Assembly (NCBI GenBank): GCA_030533405.1
Contig: JAUNJF010000003.1
Location: forward strand, 75,204-139,203
Origin: Eubacteriales bacterium
Lineage (GTDB): Bacteria > Bacillota > Clostridia > Lachnospirales > Lachnospiraceae
Reading direction: 5' to 3'
Length of the DNA stretch: 64,000 nt
Shown here: one piece after another, positions 52,736 through 61,406 of the stretch
Layout: each line of letters opens with the position of its first letter
Position numbering within the stretch: position 1 is the first letter of the stretch
The notes under the pieces: generated by a model
Seen by the model: the letters and a program-made list of their open reading frames with translations, nothing else
Told to the model about the DNA's origin: nothing
Database searches by the model: none
Made by a program: the position numbers and the translations under genes

Positions 52736-54034
52736 TTAATTAAATCTAGAAACAGCCACTGTATAAATATCTTCTATTAAGCGTATACCACCTGCATATC
52801 CAACATAAAAGCTATCAAATACCACCTTATCCTGCACTGGCCACGAAACATTCAAAAAATTACCTTTTAATGATTCTGTCACTTCTTTTTCATAATAACC
52901 ACCAAGTACCAATGGATATCCATGATAATCATGATTCTGAATTTCTTCGTGAATCTTATATCCATCTGTTTCAAAGGATACTTCTGCTTCGATGCCATAA
53001 TTCAGATTTTTAAACTCTTCTGCAATCTGCTCCCTATAATTTTTAGGTGTATCATCGACAACAAATTGTTTTGCTGGTACTAATCCCAAATCATTCACCA
53101 AGAACTTCGTAATTCCAAGTGTATACTGTGCATCTGCAACAACTGTGAACTGCTTATTGATAACACGATTTTCCAAAAAGAGATCTGCATATCTTTCTAT
53201 AAGATAGTAATAATAATCTTCATGTTCCTTAATAACAGCTTCTATCTTCTCATCTGCAACACCTGCAAATTTACCAATTTCACGTAAAAATTTGCTTGTT
53301 TCAGTTGCTCCAATTGGAAGCGTCTTATAATGTAAATATGGAATTCCTAATTTTCTTTCCATTTTCTTCATGGAACCAAGGCCAACCCAAGGAGAAACCA
53401 GTAAATTAAACTCCGCCTCTGGAATCTTGTTGATATTATCAATACCACGTTTATATCCAAAAATCGTATTTGGCGTTAATCCAATTTCTTTAATTAGTTT
53501 TTCAAGCTCTCTTATATTTCCAAGCCAAAACAAATCCTGATATGGAACATCAGCCCAAATATTTACAAGTCCTTTTTGCTTTGTTTCTGACTTTTCTAAA
53601 TACTGTTCAACAATGGCATCAATAACCTGTTCATGTCCCTTAAAGTTGTTTCCTTTAAATCCTGCAGTAGGCGCATAGATAACTGGTTTTTCACCATCTG
53701 TAAATCTAGAAACAACTTCACTAGAATCATCTCCAACAATTTCAGGAATACATCCAGTAAGAACTACGTATAAATCTGCATCAACTACCTTAAGTGCATT
53801 TTTAATTGTAGAATTTAATTTCTTTACACCACCAAACACAACATCCTTTTCATTAATACTCGTACAAGGAAATATATTGGGTGAAAAATAGCCCGAACTT
53901 CCCGTTGATTCTGATAACTTTTGTGCACATCCTGGACCCGAATGTAAAATTGGAAGTGCTCGTTCAATCGCCTGCACACTTTGCATTGCACCAAGTGCAC
54001 ATTTATATCTCTGTTTATCAAGTAATTTTGCCAT
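52736..54034 (-). CDS. Nitrogenase-like catalytic component, beta (NifK-like)
   Basis: The 432-residue protein is a short NifK/NifN homologue. CALGAMQSVQAIERALPILHSGPGCAQ and VLTGCIPEIVGDD supply Cys12, Cys36 and Cys95, matching the spacing of the three P-cluster ligands of NifK (70, 95, 153: gaps 25 and 58; here 24 and 59). The C-terminal PVQDKVVFDSFYVGYAGGIRLIEDIY fits the family. It lacks the long N-terminal extension of true NifK. It forms the partner of the NifD-like subunit, with start and stop codons overlapping by one base. Reduction of dinitrogen is not implied; see the alpha subunit. Confidence 0.88.
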   Translation of the reverse strand: MAKLLDKQRYKCALGAMQSVQAIERALPILHSGPGCAQKLSESTGSSGYFSPNIFPCTSINEKDVVFGGVKKLNSTIKNALKVVDADLYVVLTGCIPEIVGDDSSEVVSRFTDGEKPVIYAPTAGFKGNNFKGHEQVIDAIVEQYLEKSETKQKGLVNIWADVPYQDLFWLGNIRELEKLIKEIGLTPNTIFGYKRGIDNINKIPEAEFNLLVSPWVGLGSMKKMERKLGIPYLHYKTLPIGATETSKFLREIGKFAGVADEKIEAVIKEHEDYYYYLIERYADLFLENRVINKQFTVVADAQYTLGITKFLVNDLGLVPAKQFVVDDTPKNYREQIAEEFKNLNYGIEAEVSFETDGYKIHEEIQNHDYHGYPLVLGGYYEKEVTESLKGNFLNVSWPVQDKVVFDSFYVGYAGGIRLIEDIYTVAVSRFN

Positions 54035-55500
54035 TATTTCGCCTCCTCTAAGAATGTATTTACATCCTGCTCATACCACCAGTCTGTATATGGAAGCTTT
54101 GTTCTCTTTGCAAGATTTGCCTCAAAACTTCTATTTTTAATTGCATCGACAATCGTCTTTGCAAATTCCAGCGTATGCTTATAACCAAATATCATATACT
54201 CATCAGCAACATAAATTGCTGGCGTACCATTTTTTATCGCCCAAACTGTCGAACCCGGATGACGAGATAAATACATATCCGGCTGATATTTATTAAGTAT
54301 GTTCATTACCTCGTAGTTTTGCTGATCCGCAACACTTGCCTCAAAATCAATGTCATTATCTAAAAGATATTTCATTGATGGTGGTACATCACCATTTTCA
54401 TATTTCTTGTCATAATGCCATGCAAGAGCCCACACCACCTTAATTCCTAATTCATCTAGTACTCTTGACACCTCAAATGTATAACCAGGTCCCATACCAA
54501 GAACTGCAGTAAGACCTTGAAGTTCTTTTTTCACCTCTTCAATTTGCGGAATATAGATTGCACGTTGCTCTTCAATATACTTTTCTACAAGTTCGCTTCG
54601 ATTGGTTACTTTTCCAATCTCTCTAAGCCATGCCTCAAAACCTTTGATTCCGCACTGATTAATGCTTCGAACGTATGGCACACCATATTTCTCTTCTAAT
54701 GCATTTCCAAGATAATTTCCAAGAGTTCCACAAATACAAGTTGTAGCTATACTTTCTGATAAATGTGACAATTCCTCAATCGTAGAATTACAATATAAAA
54801 ATACTGGCTCCAAATCAAAATTCTTAAAAATATCGATAATTTCAGGTCTCGCACTTTCAAAGAAGTTCTTGAAATTAATTTTATTCGTTTTTACACCTTC
54901 TCTTGGAGGCTGTACAATTTCTTGCAAAATAGCATGATCAGAAATATCAAAACCTGTTGCCCAAATTCTTGACTTAAAACCTTCACAATGAACTGCAACA
55001 ATTGGAACACTTATTTCTTCCCTTACTTCTTCCACAATACTGTCAATATCTTCTCCAATAATACCCGTCGCACAAGAACTAGAAACAAAAATTGCCTTAG
55101 GTGAATATCTCTTATTTACTTCAAGAATTACATTTCGAAGTGTTTCAGTTGAACCAAAAATTGTATCATTTTCATTCATATCTGTTCCTACATAAATTGT
55201 ATCGCTTGTAACACCTCTTTTTTTTGCCATAACTCTGGACATATAATACGAAGTTGCACCAGCAACTGAACATCCAGCTGGTCCATGATGGATTACCGCA
55301 ACATCTCGAATTGCAGCCAACTGACTTAATCCACAAGTAGACAAACATGTACTTGACTGTGAAAAACATCTTGAACATCCCTTTAAGGTTCCACATTCGC
55401 TTTGACTAGCGAGATCTTTTAATGTACCAACATATCCTGTTATAGAACCAATTCTGTTCTCTCTTGTTGCTACATTTGAATTACTTAAATTAATTGCCAT
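54034..55500 (-). CDS. Nitrogenase-like catalytic component, alpha (NifD-like)
   Basis: The 488-residue NifD homologue has P-cluster-type cysteines Cys52, Cys77 (IHHGPAGCS) and Cys143 (SSSCATGIIGEDI). The 77-143 gap (66) equals that of NifD. Cys257 in CICGTLGNYLGNALEEKYG aligns exactly with the FeMo-co ligand Cys275. The FeMo-co His442 region reads YVADEYMIFGY, with no His, and the NifD His195 segment is replaced by EGFKSRIWATGFD. So a P-cluster and a cofactor are expected, but the catalytic pocket is not that of N2 fixation. Methylthio-alkane reductase is the best known relative by logic. A cysteine-rich N-terminus (36, 42, 45, 52, 56) is unusual. Confidence 0.9.
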   Translation of the reverse strand: MAINLSNSNVATRENRIGSITGYVGTLKDLASQSECGTLKGCSRCFSQSSTCLSTCGLSQLAAIRDVAVIHHGPAGCSVAGATSYYMSRVMAKKRGVTSDTIYVGTDMNENDTIFGSTETLRNVILEVNKRYSPKAIFVSSSCATGIIGEDIDSIVEEVREEISVPIVAVHCEGFKSRIWATGFDISDHAILQEIVQPPREGVKTNKINFKNFFESARPEIIDIFKNFDLEPVFLYCNSTIEELSHLSESIATTCICGTLGNYLGNALEEKYGVPYVRSINQCGIKGFEAWLREIGKVTNRSELVEKYIEEQRAIYIPQIEEVKKELQGLTAVLGMGPGYTFEVSRVLDELGIKVVWALAWHYDKKYENGDVPPSMKYLLDNDIDFEASVADQQNYEVMNILNKYQPDMYLSRHPGSTVWAIKNGTPAIYVADEYMIFGYKHTLEFAKTIVDAIKNRSFEANLAKRTKLPYTDWWYEQDVNTFLEEAK

Positions 55501-55516
55501 ATCTATTTATCCTTTC

Positions 55517-56533
55517 CTAAAATCCAACTTTTCCCTCAATTTCCGGTCTGATCTTTTGCAAATCTTCTGAAAGATATCTTTCTCCATTATCCGGCAAAAG
55601 AGGAACAATAAGCTTTCCTTCATTTTCTTCAAGAAGTGCCTGCTTGATTGCTACTGCGAGAGATGCTCCTGCCGATGCACCTACAAATATCCCTTCGTAC
55701 TTCGCTAACAAATGAATTGCTCTTAAAGTTTCTGCATATGTAATAAAATGATATTCATCTGTTAATTCATTACTAAAGTTAGCAGGTGCCATAGGGGTAA
55801 TTCCATTCTCATCATGCACTTGATGAATCCCATGAAATCCACCATCTTCTGCACCTTTTACTACCGGATTCGCCACATCATCTGGTGAAGGTTGTGTAAT
55901 AATAGTTTTTATTTTTTTATTCTGCTCTTTAAGATATTTGCTAATTCCATGTGTGGATCCACCTGTACCAACACCTCCAACAAAAATATCTATTTTCCCA
56001 TCTGTATCTTCCCATATTTCAGGTCCTGTAAACTTGTAATGCGCATTTATATTATCTGGGTTATCCAACTGTCTAGTGACATATGCATCATCAATATCCT
56101 GTTTCATATATTCAAGTACATCACTAAAAGCCGCAATCCCTCTGTCAAAAACTCCTGCAGTCAATTCATTAGGCACATCTGTAATATCTGCCTGATACGC
56201 TTCAAGGAGTTTGAGCCTCTCCTCAGAAACTCCATTTTGAAGTCCAATCTTAAATTTATATCCCTTTGCAGCTGCAAAGGCTGCCATTGCAATTCCTGTA
56301 TTTCCACTGGTAAATTCAATAAGTGTTGTTTTATCTGGATGAATATCACCTCTTTTTTCTGCAGCTTCAATAATCTCCAAAGCAATTCTATCTTTATGAG
56401 ATCCTGCCGGATTAAAGTATTCCAATTTTCCAGCAACTCTACCTTTTAGACCAAGCGCTTTCTCTAATCTCTTAAATTCAACAATAGGTGTTCTTCCGAC
56501 AAGTTCTGTAACTGACTGATAAATTTTTCCCAT
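55517..56533 (-). CDS. Cysteine synthase-like PLP enzyme, paralog 2
   Basis: The 338-residue fold-type II enzyme reads NPAGSHKDRIAL with Lys47, where canonical CysK has GSVKDR; FTSGNTGIAMAAF and GVGTGGSTHGISKYL are also altered. An insertion near residues 215-245 (DGGFHGIHQVHDENG) and a longer C-terminus (to EGKVGF) separate it from classical CysK. It lies between nifH and the nifD-like gene, 16 bases before the latter, so it is surely co-expressed with the reductase. Capture of the sulfide or thiol made by the reductase is the natural guess. ATG 56533 begins the family N-terminus with AAAGGA before it; two earlier ATGs are possible. Confidence 0.85.
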   Translation of the reverse strand: MGKIYQSVTELVGRTPIVEFKRLEKALGLKGRVAGKLEYFNPAGSHKDRIALEIIEAAEKRGDIHPDKTTLIEFTSGNTGIAMAAFAAAKGYKFKIGLQNGVSEERLKLLEAYQADITDVPNELTAGVFDRGIAAFSDVLEYMKQDIDDAYVTRQLDNPDNINAHYKFTGPEIWEDTDGKIDIFVGGVGTGGSTHGISKYLKEQNKKIKTIITQPSPDDVANPVVKGAEDGGFHGIHQVHDENGITPMAPANFSNELTDEYHFITYAETLRAIHLLAKYEGIFVGASAGASLAVAIKQALLEENEGKLIVPLLPDNGERYLSEDLQKIRPEIEGKVGF

Positions 56534-56566
56534 ATCCATCATTTCCTTTCTAAAAATATTTGCCCT

Positions 56567-57501
<935 letters not shown>

Positions 57502-57858
57502 TTACATAAATAATTGTTTTAGTTTTTCATAATTTATCATTTGATTAATTGAATCTTCTATAAGTCCAGGTATTTCATAACATTCAATCCCTTTTCTTTC
57601 CGCTAATGCCGCAGCACCATTTCCAATCCGACTCACCAGCAAATAATGACAATCAGATATTCTTTCAATATTTTTTAGCAATTTTTCTTCATCGTGGTTA
57701 CCACCTTCGCATACTGGTTTGACCTCTCTTTTTTCCCAAAGACTAGGAATATCATTTTCAATTTTATAGATCAAAAAAGATTTCGCCCTTCCAAAATGCT
57801 GATTCACTACAATTCCATCACTAGAAGCAACCGCAATTAACCGTTTCTTTTCATCCAT
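57502..57858 (-). CDS. NifX-like / NifB C-terminal-type domain protein
   Basis: The 118-residue protein is a stand-alone dinitrogenase-cofactor domain: IAVASSDGIVVNQHFGRAKSFLIYKIEND, with the conserved HFG, then ISDCHYLLVSRIGNGAAALAERKGIECY. In many NifB proteins this domain is fused at the C-terminus; here it is a separate gene overlapping nifB by eight bases. It probably holds the NifB-co-like cluster during transfer. A second, Cys-rich relative lies at 52242-52667. Confidence 0.88.
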   Translation of the reverse strand: MDEKKRLIAVASSDGIVVNQHFGRAKSFLIYKIENDIPSLWEKREVKPVCEGGNHDEEKLLKNIERISDCHYLLVSRIGNGAAALAERKGIECYEIPGLIEDSINQMINYEKLKQLFM

Positions 57859-58723
57859 GAGAAAATGTCTCCTTCACATTTAATCTTCTTTGATATATCT
57901 GATCACCATATTCTGATTTTCCCGGAACTCCAACTGCATCTGCTCTACAATGTTGACAATGTCTAAACACATCTATATACCTACTAGCTTTCGTTCTTGC
58001 TTCATCAATTTCCGCACACACAGGTGCTTTTACATCTTTCAGTTCATGTTGTGGAATCAAAGGAATGATATTGTATATGCTTGCCCCCGCTTGCTTTACG
58101 TTTTTTGCAATTTCCTCAATGTGTTCTCCATTAATCTCTGGAACAAGAACCGTATTAACCTTTACCGTAATGCCTGCTGCTGCAACTTTTTTAATTCCCT
58201 CCAACTGATTTTCAATTAATATCTTTGCACCTTTGACACCTTCTATCTTTTCTCCATGATATATTATGTACGCATTCAATTTACTTTCTATTTCTGGATC
58301 AACCGCATTTACTGTAACTGTCAACGAATCAATTCCTACAGCAATCACATCATCTGCTCTTTCATTCAGCAATAATCCATTCGTGCTCATACATCTAATC
58401 AAATCCGGAAATTTTTCTTTAATCATTTTAAATGTATTCAATGCATTATCTGACGCTAATGTATCTCCCGGACCAGCAATACCTGCCACCTTAATATCTG
58501 GACACAAATCCAATGCCTTCGAAAGGATTTCTTCACATTCTTCTGGCTTTAATATTTTTGACGTTACACCTGGTCTTTTCTCCACATCATTCAAGGTTCT
58601 GTCACAGAACCTACAAGCAATATTACACCCAGGGCTCACCGGAAGATGAATTCTACCTGCATTATTCTTATGCCCGCCAAAACAAGGATGAGAACTCTGT
58701 AGGTCTTTATATGTATTACTCAT
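57851..58723 (-). CDS. nifB: NifB-type radical SAM cofactor maturase
   Basis: The 290-residue radical SAM protein has HPCFGGHKNNAGRIHLPVSPGCN, the CxxxCxxC triad Cys33-Cys37-Cys40 (CNIACRFC), Cys14, and the C-terminal CQHCRADAVG (Cys256, Cys259), all hallmarks of NifB. RPGVTSKIL and GIAGPGDTL match NifB too. NifB builds the 8Fe-9S-carbide precursor. I chose ATG 58723 (GAGGGTG before it). The frame is open further upstream, but that part reads through the tRNA-like gene and has no homology. It is a short NifB lacking the NifX domain. Without NifEN, NifB-co may be inserted directly. Confidence 0.95.
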   Translation of the reverse strand: MSNTYKDLQSSHPCFGGHKNNAGRIHLPVSPGCNIACRFCDRTLNDVEKRPGVTSKILKPEECEEILSKALDLCPDIKVAGIAGPGDTLASDNALNTFKMIKEKFPDLIRCMSTNGLLLNERADDVIAVGIDSLTVTVNAVDPEIESKLNAYIIYHGEKIEGVKGAKILIENQLEGIKKVAAAGITVKVNTVLVPEINGEHIEEIAKNVKQAGASIYNIIPLIPQHELKDVKAPVCAEIDEARTKASRYIDVFRHCQHCRADAVGVPGKSEYGDQIYQRRLNVKETFSHG

Positions 58724-58781
58724 GTGACACCCTCTTTCTTCATATTCTTTTGTGCAACCTATATCTGTTTTTCGTTGCAAG

Positions 58782-58851
58782 CGATCCCGGTTGGACTCGA
58801 ACCAACAACTTCGGAGTTGCAATCCTATGCCATTCCAGCGGCCACGGAATC
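58782..58851 (-). tRNA. tRNA-Cys-like gene, anticodon GCA, non-canonical
   Basis: The 70-base minus-strand sequence folds as a tRNA: acceptor GATTCCG/CGGGATC (one G-U), D-arm GCC/GGC with GCTGGAAT loop, anticodon arm TAGGA-TTGCAAC-TCCGA (anticodon GCA, U33, A37; one A-G mismatch), four-base variable loop AGTT, and T-arm GTTGG-TTCGAGT-CCAAC. The TGGCC...TGG..GGCA D-arm resembles tRNA-Cys. It departs from tRNA-Cys identity: discriminator G73 in place of U73, and no CCA is encoded. It lies 58 bases upstream of nifB in a sulfur operon. A divergent extra tRNA-Cys, a regulatory tRNA-like RNA, or a decayed copy are all possible. Confidence 0.75.
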
Positions 58852-58858
58852 TAACATC

Positions 58859-58934
58859 AAAAAACCAGAGATTTTGCACTTCCAAGTAACTGTTCGCTAA
58901 CACCGAATCAATCCTTATGTGCAAAACCTCTGGT
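58859..58934 (-). terminator. Long hairpin with T run between yezD and tRNA-like gene
   Basis: Minus-strand ACCAGAGGTTTTGCAC (58919-58934) pairs over 16 bases with GTGCAAAATCTCTGGT (58864-58879), with one G-U pair, followed by six T. The loop is unusually large (39 bases). It ends the cysK-yezD message in part, or acts as a conditional terminator ahead of the tRNA-like gene and nifB. The large loop suggests a structured RNA function in addition to termination. Confidence 0.78.
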
Positions 58935-58947
58935 CTTTCCAGTCAGT

Positions 58948-59100
58948 TTATAATCTTATTTTTTCTGTTTTATCAATTTGAATCACTTTTCCATCTTGAA
59001 TAATCAAATTCACACTACCATATCTTATGTCAGTCACAATATTTTTAATCTTATTCAAGTAGTTTTCGTCTCTTTTTTCCCATTTAGATTCATCAGCCAT
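58948..59100 (-). CDS. yezD: YezD-family small protein (DUF2292)
   Basis: A 50-residue protein too short for routine calls. The core reads IVTDIRYGSVNLIIQDGKVI, then QIDKTEKIRL, matching the YezD/DUF2292 pattern (YGS...QDGK..QI...EK.R). Members lie beside sulfur and cysteine genes in many bacteria; function unknown. AGGAGG is seven bases from the ATG. It starts 11 bases after cysK and ends before the large hairpin, so it is co-transcribed with cysK. Confidence 0.85.
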   Translation of the reverse strand: MADESKWEKRDENYLNKIKNIVTDIRYGSVNLIIQDGKVIQIDKTEKIRL

Positions 59101-59111
59101 TTAAAATCCTC

Positions 59112-60047
59112 CTAGTTATTAAATAATGGCGTAGACAAATATCTATCTCCAGAATCAGGAAGCAATGCTACAATTGTCTTTCCCTTATTTTCTGGTCTCT
59201 TAGCAAGAATCTCTGCAGCCTTAAGTGCTGCACCTGACGAAATTCCAACCAAAATACCTTCTGAAACAGCAAATGCCTTTCCTTCTGCAAATGCATCTTC
59301 ATTATCAATGGCAATAATTTCGTCATATACCTTTGTATTCAAAACATCTGGTACAAATCCCGCTCCAATTCCCTGAATCTTATGTGCTCCTGGCTTACCA
59401 GTTGATAGTACAGCACTTGTTGCAGGCTCAACAGCAACGACTTTCACATCTGGGTTTTGTTCCTTCAAATATTCTCCAACACCTGTGATGGTTCCACCTG
59501 TACCAACGCCAGCAACAAATATATCAACCTTTCCCTCTGTCTGTTTCCAAATTTCAGGACCAGTTGTTGCTTTATGCACCTTAGGATTTGCAGGATTTAC
59601 AAACTGTCCAAGAATAACCGAACCCTCAATCTCCTTGTTAAGCTCCTCGGCCTTCGCAATCGCACCCTTCATACCTTTAGCGCCTTCTGTAAGAACAAGC
59701 TCTGCACCATAAGCCTTCAAAAGATTTCTTCTTTCCACACTCATTGTATCCGGAAGCGTTAAAATCGCTTTATATCCCTTTGCTGCAGCTACCGATGCAA
59801 GACCGATACCTGTATTTCCACTTGTCGGTTCAATGATTGTTGCTCCTGGTTTTAAAATTCCCTTTTCTTCTGCATCCTCTATCATAGCCAATGCAATTCG
59901 ATCCTTAACAGATCCTGCTGGATTTAAATATTCCAGTTTTGCAAGTACAGTTGCCTGTGTAATCTCTCTTTTCTTCGCATAACCATTAAGCTGTAATAAT
60001 GGAGTTTCTCCAATTAATTCTAATGCACTCTGTTTAATTTCACTCAT
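59112..60047 (-). CDS. cysK: Cysteine synthase A (O-acetylserine sulfhydrylase)
   Basis: The 311-residue enzyme has the full canonical CysK signature: [15 protein letters not shown] with Lys48, [13 protein letters not shown] and the [16 protein letters not shown] phosphate loop, then [11 protein letters not shown]. It makes cysteine from O-acetylserine and sulfide. ATG 60047 has GGAGG eight bases before it; an ATG 15 bases upstream is within that ribosome site. It is first in the yezD/nifB direction and has a structured leader with a terminator. It likely takes sulfide from the nitrogenase-like reductase into cysteine, in parallel with the two divergent paralogs. Confidence 0.95.
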   Translation of the reverse strand: MSEIKQSALELIGETPLLQLNGYAKKREITQATVLAKLEYLNPAGSVKDRIALAMIEDAEEKGILKPGATIIEPTSGNTGIGLASVAAAKGYKAILTLPDTMSVERRNLLKAYGAELVLTEGAKGMKGAIAKAEELNKEIEGSVILGQFVNPANPKVHKATTGPEIWKQTEGKVDIFVAGVGTGGTITGVGEYLKEQNPDVKVVAVEPATSAVLSTGKPGAHKIQGIGAGFVPDVLNTKVYDEIIAIDNEDAFAEGKAFAVSEGILVGISSGAALKAAEILAKRPENKGKTIVALLPDSGDRYLSTPLFNN

Positions 60048-60073
60048 ATTCTTTTCCTCCATAAATAAATTTT

Positions 60074-60162
60074 AAATAAAAATAGCAGTTACCAACTTAA
60101 GGCAACTGCAAGTCTTTCTTTCCTTGCCAACCCTCAAGTTTCTTAAAATATCTTTTTAAGAA
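60074..60162 (-). promoter_or_regulatory. cysK leader with attenuator-type terminator
   Basis: Minus-strand GCAGTTGCC-TTAAGTT-GGTAACTGC (60085-60109), nine pairs with one G-U, is followed by TATTTTTATTT. Upstream lie a TTCTTAAAA/TTTTAAGAA stem (60140-60162) and a GGCAAG that can pair with the CTTGC just before the terminator. That alternative pairing would act as an antiterminator. I recognise no known riboswitch or T-box core. The arrangement is that of a conditional leader. Confidence 0.6.
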
Positions 60163-60189
60163 TTATTCCCTCTTTGGATTGACTCTATA

Positions 60190-60242
60190 TTATCATGAAC
60201 GTATTCATTTGAAAATTTGATAAATTTTATCATCAATGATAA
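60190..60242. promoter_or_regulatory. TTATC/GATAA operator-like sites upstream of cysK
   Basis: TTATCAT-CA-ATGATAA (60227-60242) is a perfect inverted repeat. GATAA (60219-60223) forms a second pair with it, and another TTATCATGAAC lies at 60190. The same TTATC-six bases-GATAA unit occurs before the rhodanese-ThiF gene (61407-61422). Spacing and symmetry suit a LysR-type site; the LysR regulator is encoded nearby. Confidence 0.5.
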
Positions 60243-60282
60243 CTTTTTCTTATTGCATATTCGTTTAATATATTATCCTCTT

Positions 60283-61380
60283 TCAACCCACAAGTGTAGT
60301 AGCACATGCCTTCATTCTATAACAATTCGCATTATCCTGAATATTGGTTATACTCGCGTCATCCCCACACACTTTACATCTTACATTTTTATTTGGTAAT
60401 TTCACTATCCTACTTGTCATAGAAAGTCCGTCAAATACATACATTCTTTTTACTAGCAAATCTCCTATATCGGTAATATACTTAATTGCTTCTAAAGCCT
60501 GTATACTACCAATTATCCCTGTCACAGCACCAATAACTCCTGCGGTAGAACAATTTGGCATATCCGGATTCTCAGGAATATTCTCAAATATACATCTATA
60601 ACAAGGACCTTGATCTGGCACATATGTCATGACCTGACCATGAAATCCTATACATCCAGCATGACAAAATGCTTTTTTATGAAGCACACACGCATCATTC
60701 ACCAGAAATTTAGTTTCAAAATTATCAGAAGCCTCAATAATAAAATCATATTCACATATTATTTTCTCGATATTTTCCGGTGTAATAAAATCTGTATATA
60801 CATTTACTTTAATATTGCAATTTAGACGTTTTATTTTTTCTTTCGCATATAAAGCCTTATTCACATTAATACCTTCCATATCATGAATAATCTGCCGCTG
60901 CAAATTGGATACACTTACAACATCTGCATCAATCAATCCAATTTCACCAACACCTGCGCTGGCTAAATATAAAGCAACCGGAGATCCCAATCCTCCAACT
61001 CCAACAATCAACACCTTTGCTTTTTTTAATTTCTTTTGTCCTTCTATTCCTATTTCCGGAAGAATAATCTGTCTATCATAACGCTGGAGTTCTTCCTCAG
61101 ATAACTCATCTAAATAATGAATCAACCACGATTTGTAACCACCAACTAAATCATATGCTTCATACCCACGTTCTCGCAATTTTTTCACCACAACTGCGCT
61201 CTTTTGACCATACATACAATATACGATAAGTTTTTTATTTTTATGTTTTTCTTCCGACAAAGATTCTATTTCAATTGCTCCATCAATGTGACCATGCATA
61301 TATGCTACACTTCCTCTTGTATCAACAAACAAAATGTCACGCAGATTCAACGTTTCCGCTTCTTCTATTGTAATTTTCAT
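60283..61380 (-). CDS. Rhodanese-ThiF/MoeB fusion protein
   Basis: The 365-residue protein has an N-terminal rhodanese domain (1-100; catalytic Cys55 in VYCMYGQKS) followed by an E1-like ThiF/MoeB domain (ATP loop VGVGGLGSP at 127-135, then LQRQIIH, PDMPNCSTAGV with the likely catalytic Cys277, and zinc pairs Cys260/Cys263 and Cys335/Cys338). In MoeZ-type proteins the order is ThiF then rhodanese; here it is reversed. It should adenylate the C-terminus of a small sulfur-carrier protein and load sulfur on it. No such carrier (ThiS/MoaD type) is visible nearby. Its role may be to supply activated sulfur to the cysteine pathway. Confidence 0.9.
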   Translation of the reverse strand: MKITIEEAETLNLRDILFVDTRGSVAYMHGHIDGAIEIESLSEEKHKNKKLIVYCMYGQKSAVVVKKLRERGYEAYDLVGGYKSWLIHYLDELSEEELQRYDRQIILPEIGIEGQKKLKKAKVLIVGVGGLGSPVALYLASAGVGEIGLIDADVVSVSNLQRQIIHDMEGINVNKALYAKEKIKRLNCNIKVNVYTDFITPENIEKIICEYDFIIEASDNFETKFLVNDACVLHKKAFCHAGCIGFHGQVMTYVPDQGPCYRCIFENIPENPDMPNCSTAGVIGAVTGIIGSIQALEAIKYITDIGDLLVKRMYVFDGLSMTSRIVKLPNKNVRCKVCGDDASITNIQDNANCYRMKACATTLVG

Positions 61381-61406
61381 ATATATCTTCTTACCTTTTC
61401 ACTCTC

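Noticed and set aside
55892-56449. Plus-strand open frame (185 codons) rich in Cys and Ser
   Set aside because: Antisense of the second cysteine synthase paralog. Composition is typical of a shadow frame.
58724-58924. Extended N-terminus of NifB
   Set aside because: The frame is open, but it reads through the tRNA-like sequence and part of the hairpin and shows no NifB homology. ATG 58723 has a good ribosome site and matches the family start.
60063-60282. T-box or SAM riboswitch in front of cysK
   Set aside because: No AGGGTGG T-box sequence, specifier stem or S-box core could be found; only a terminator and alternative pairings are visible.
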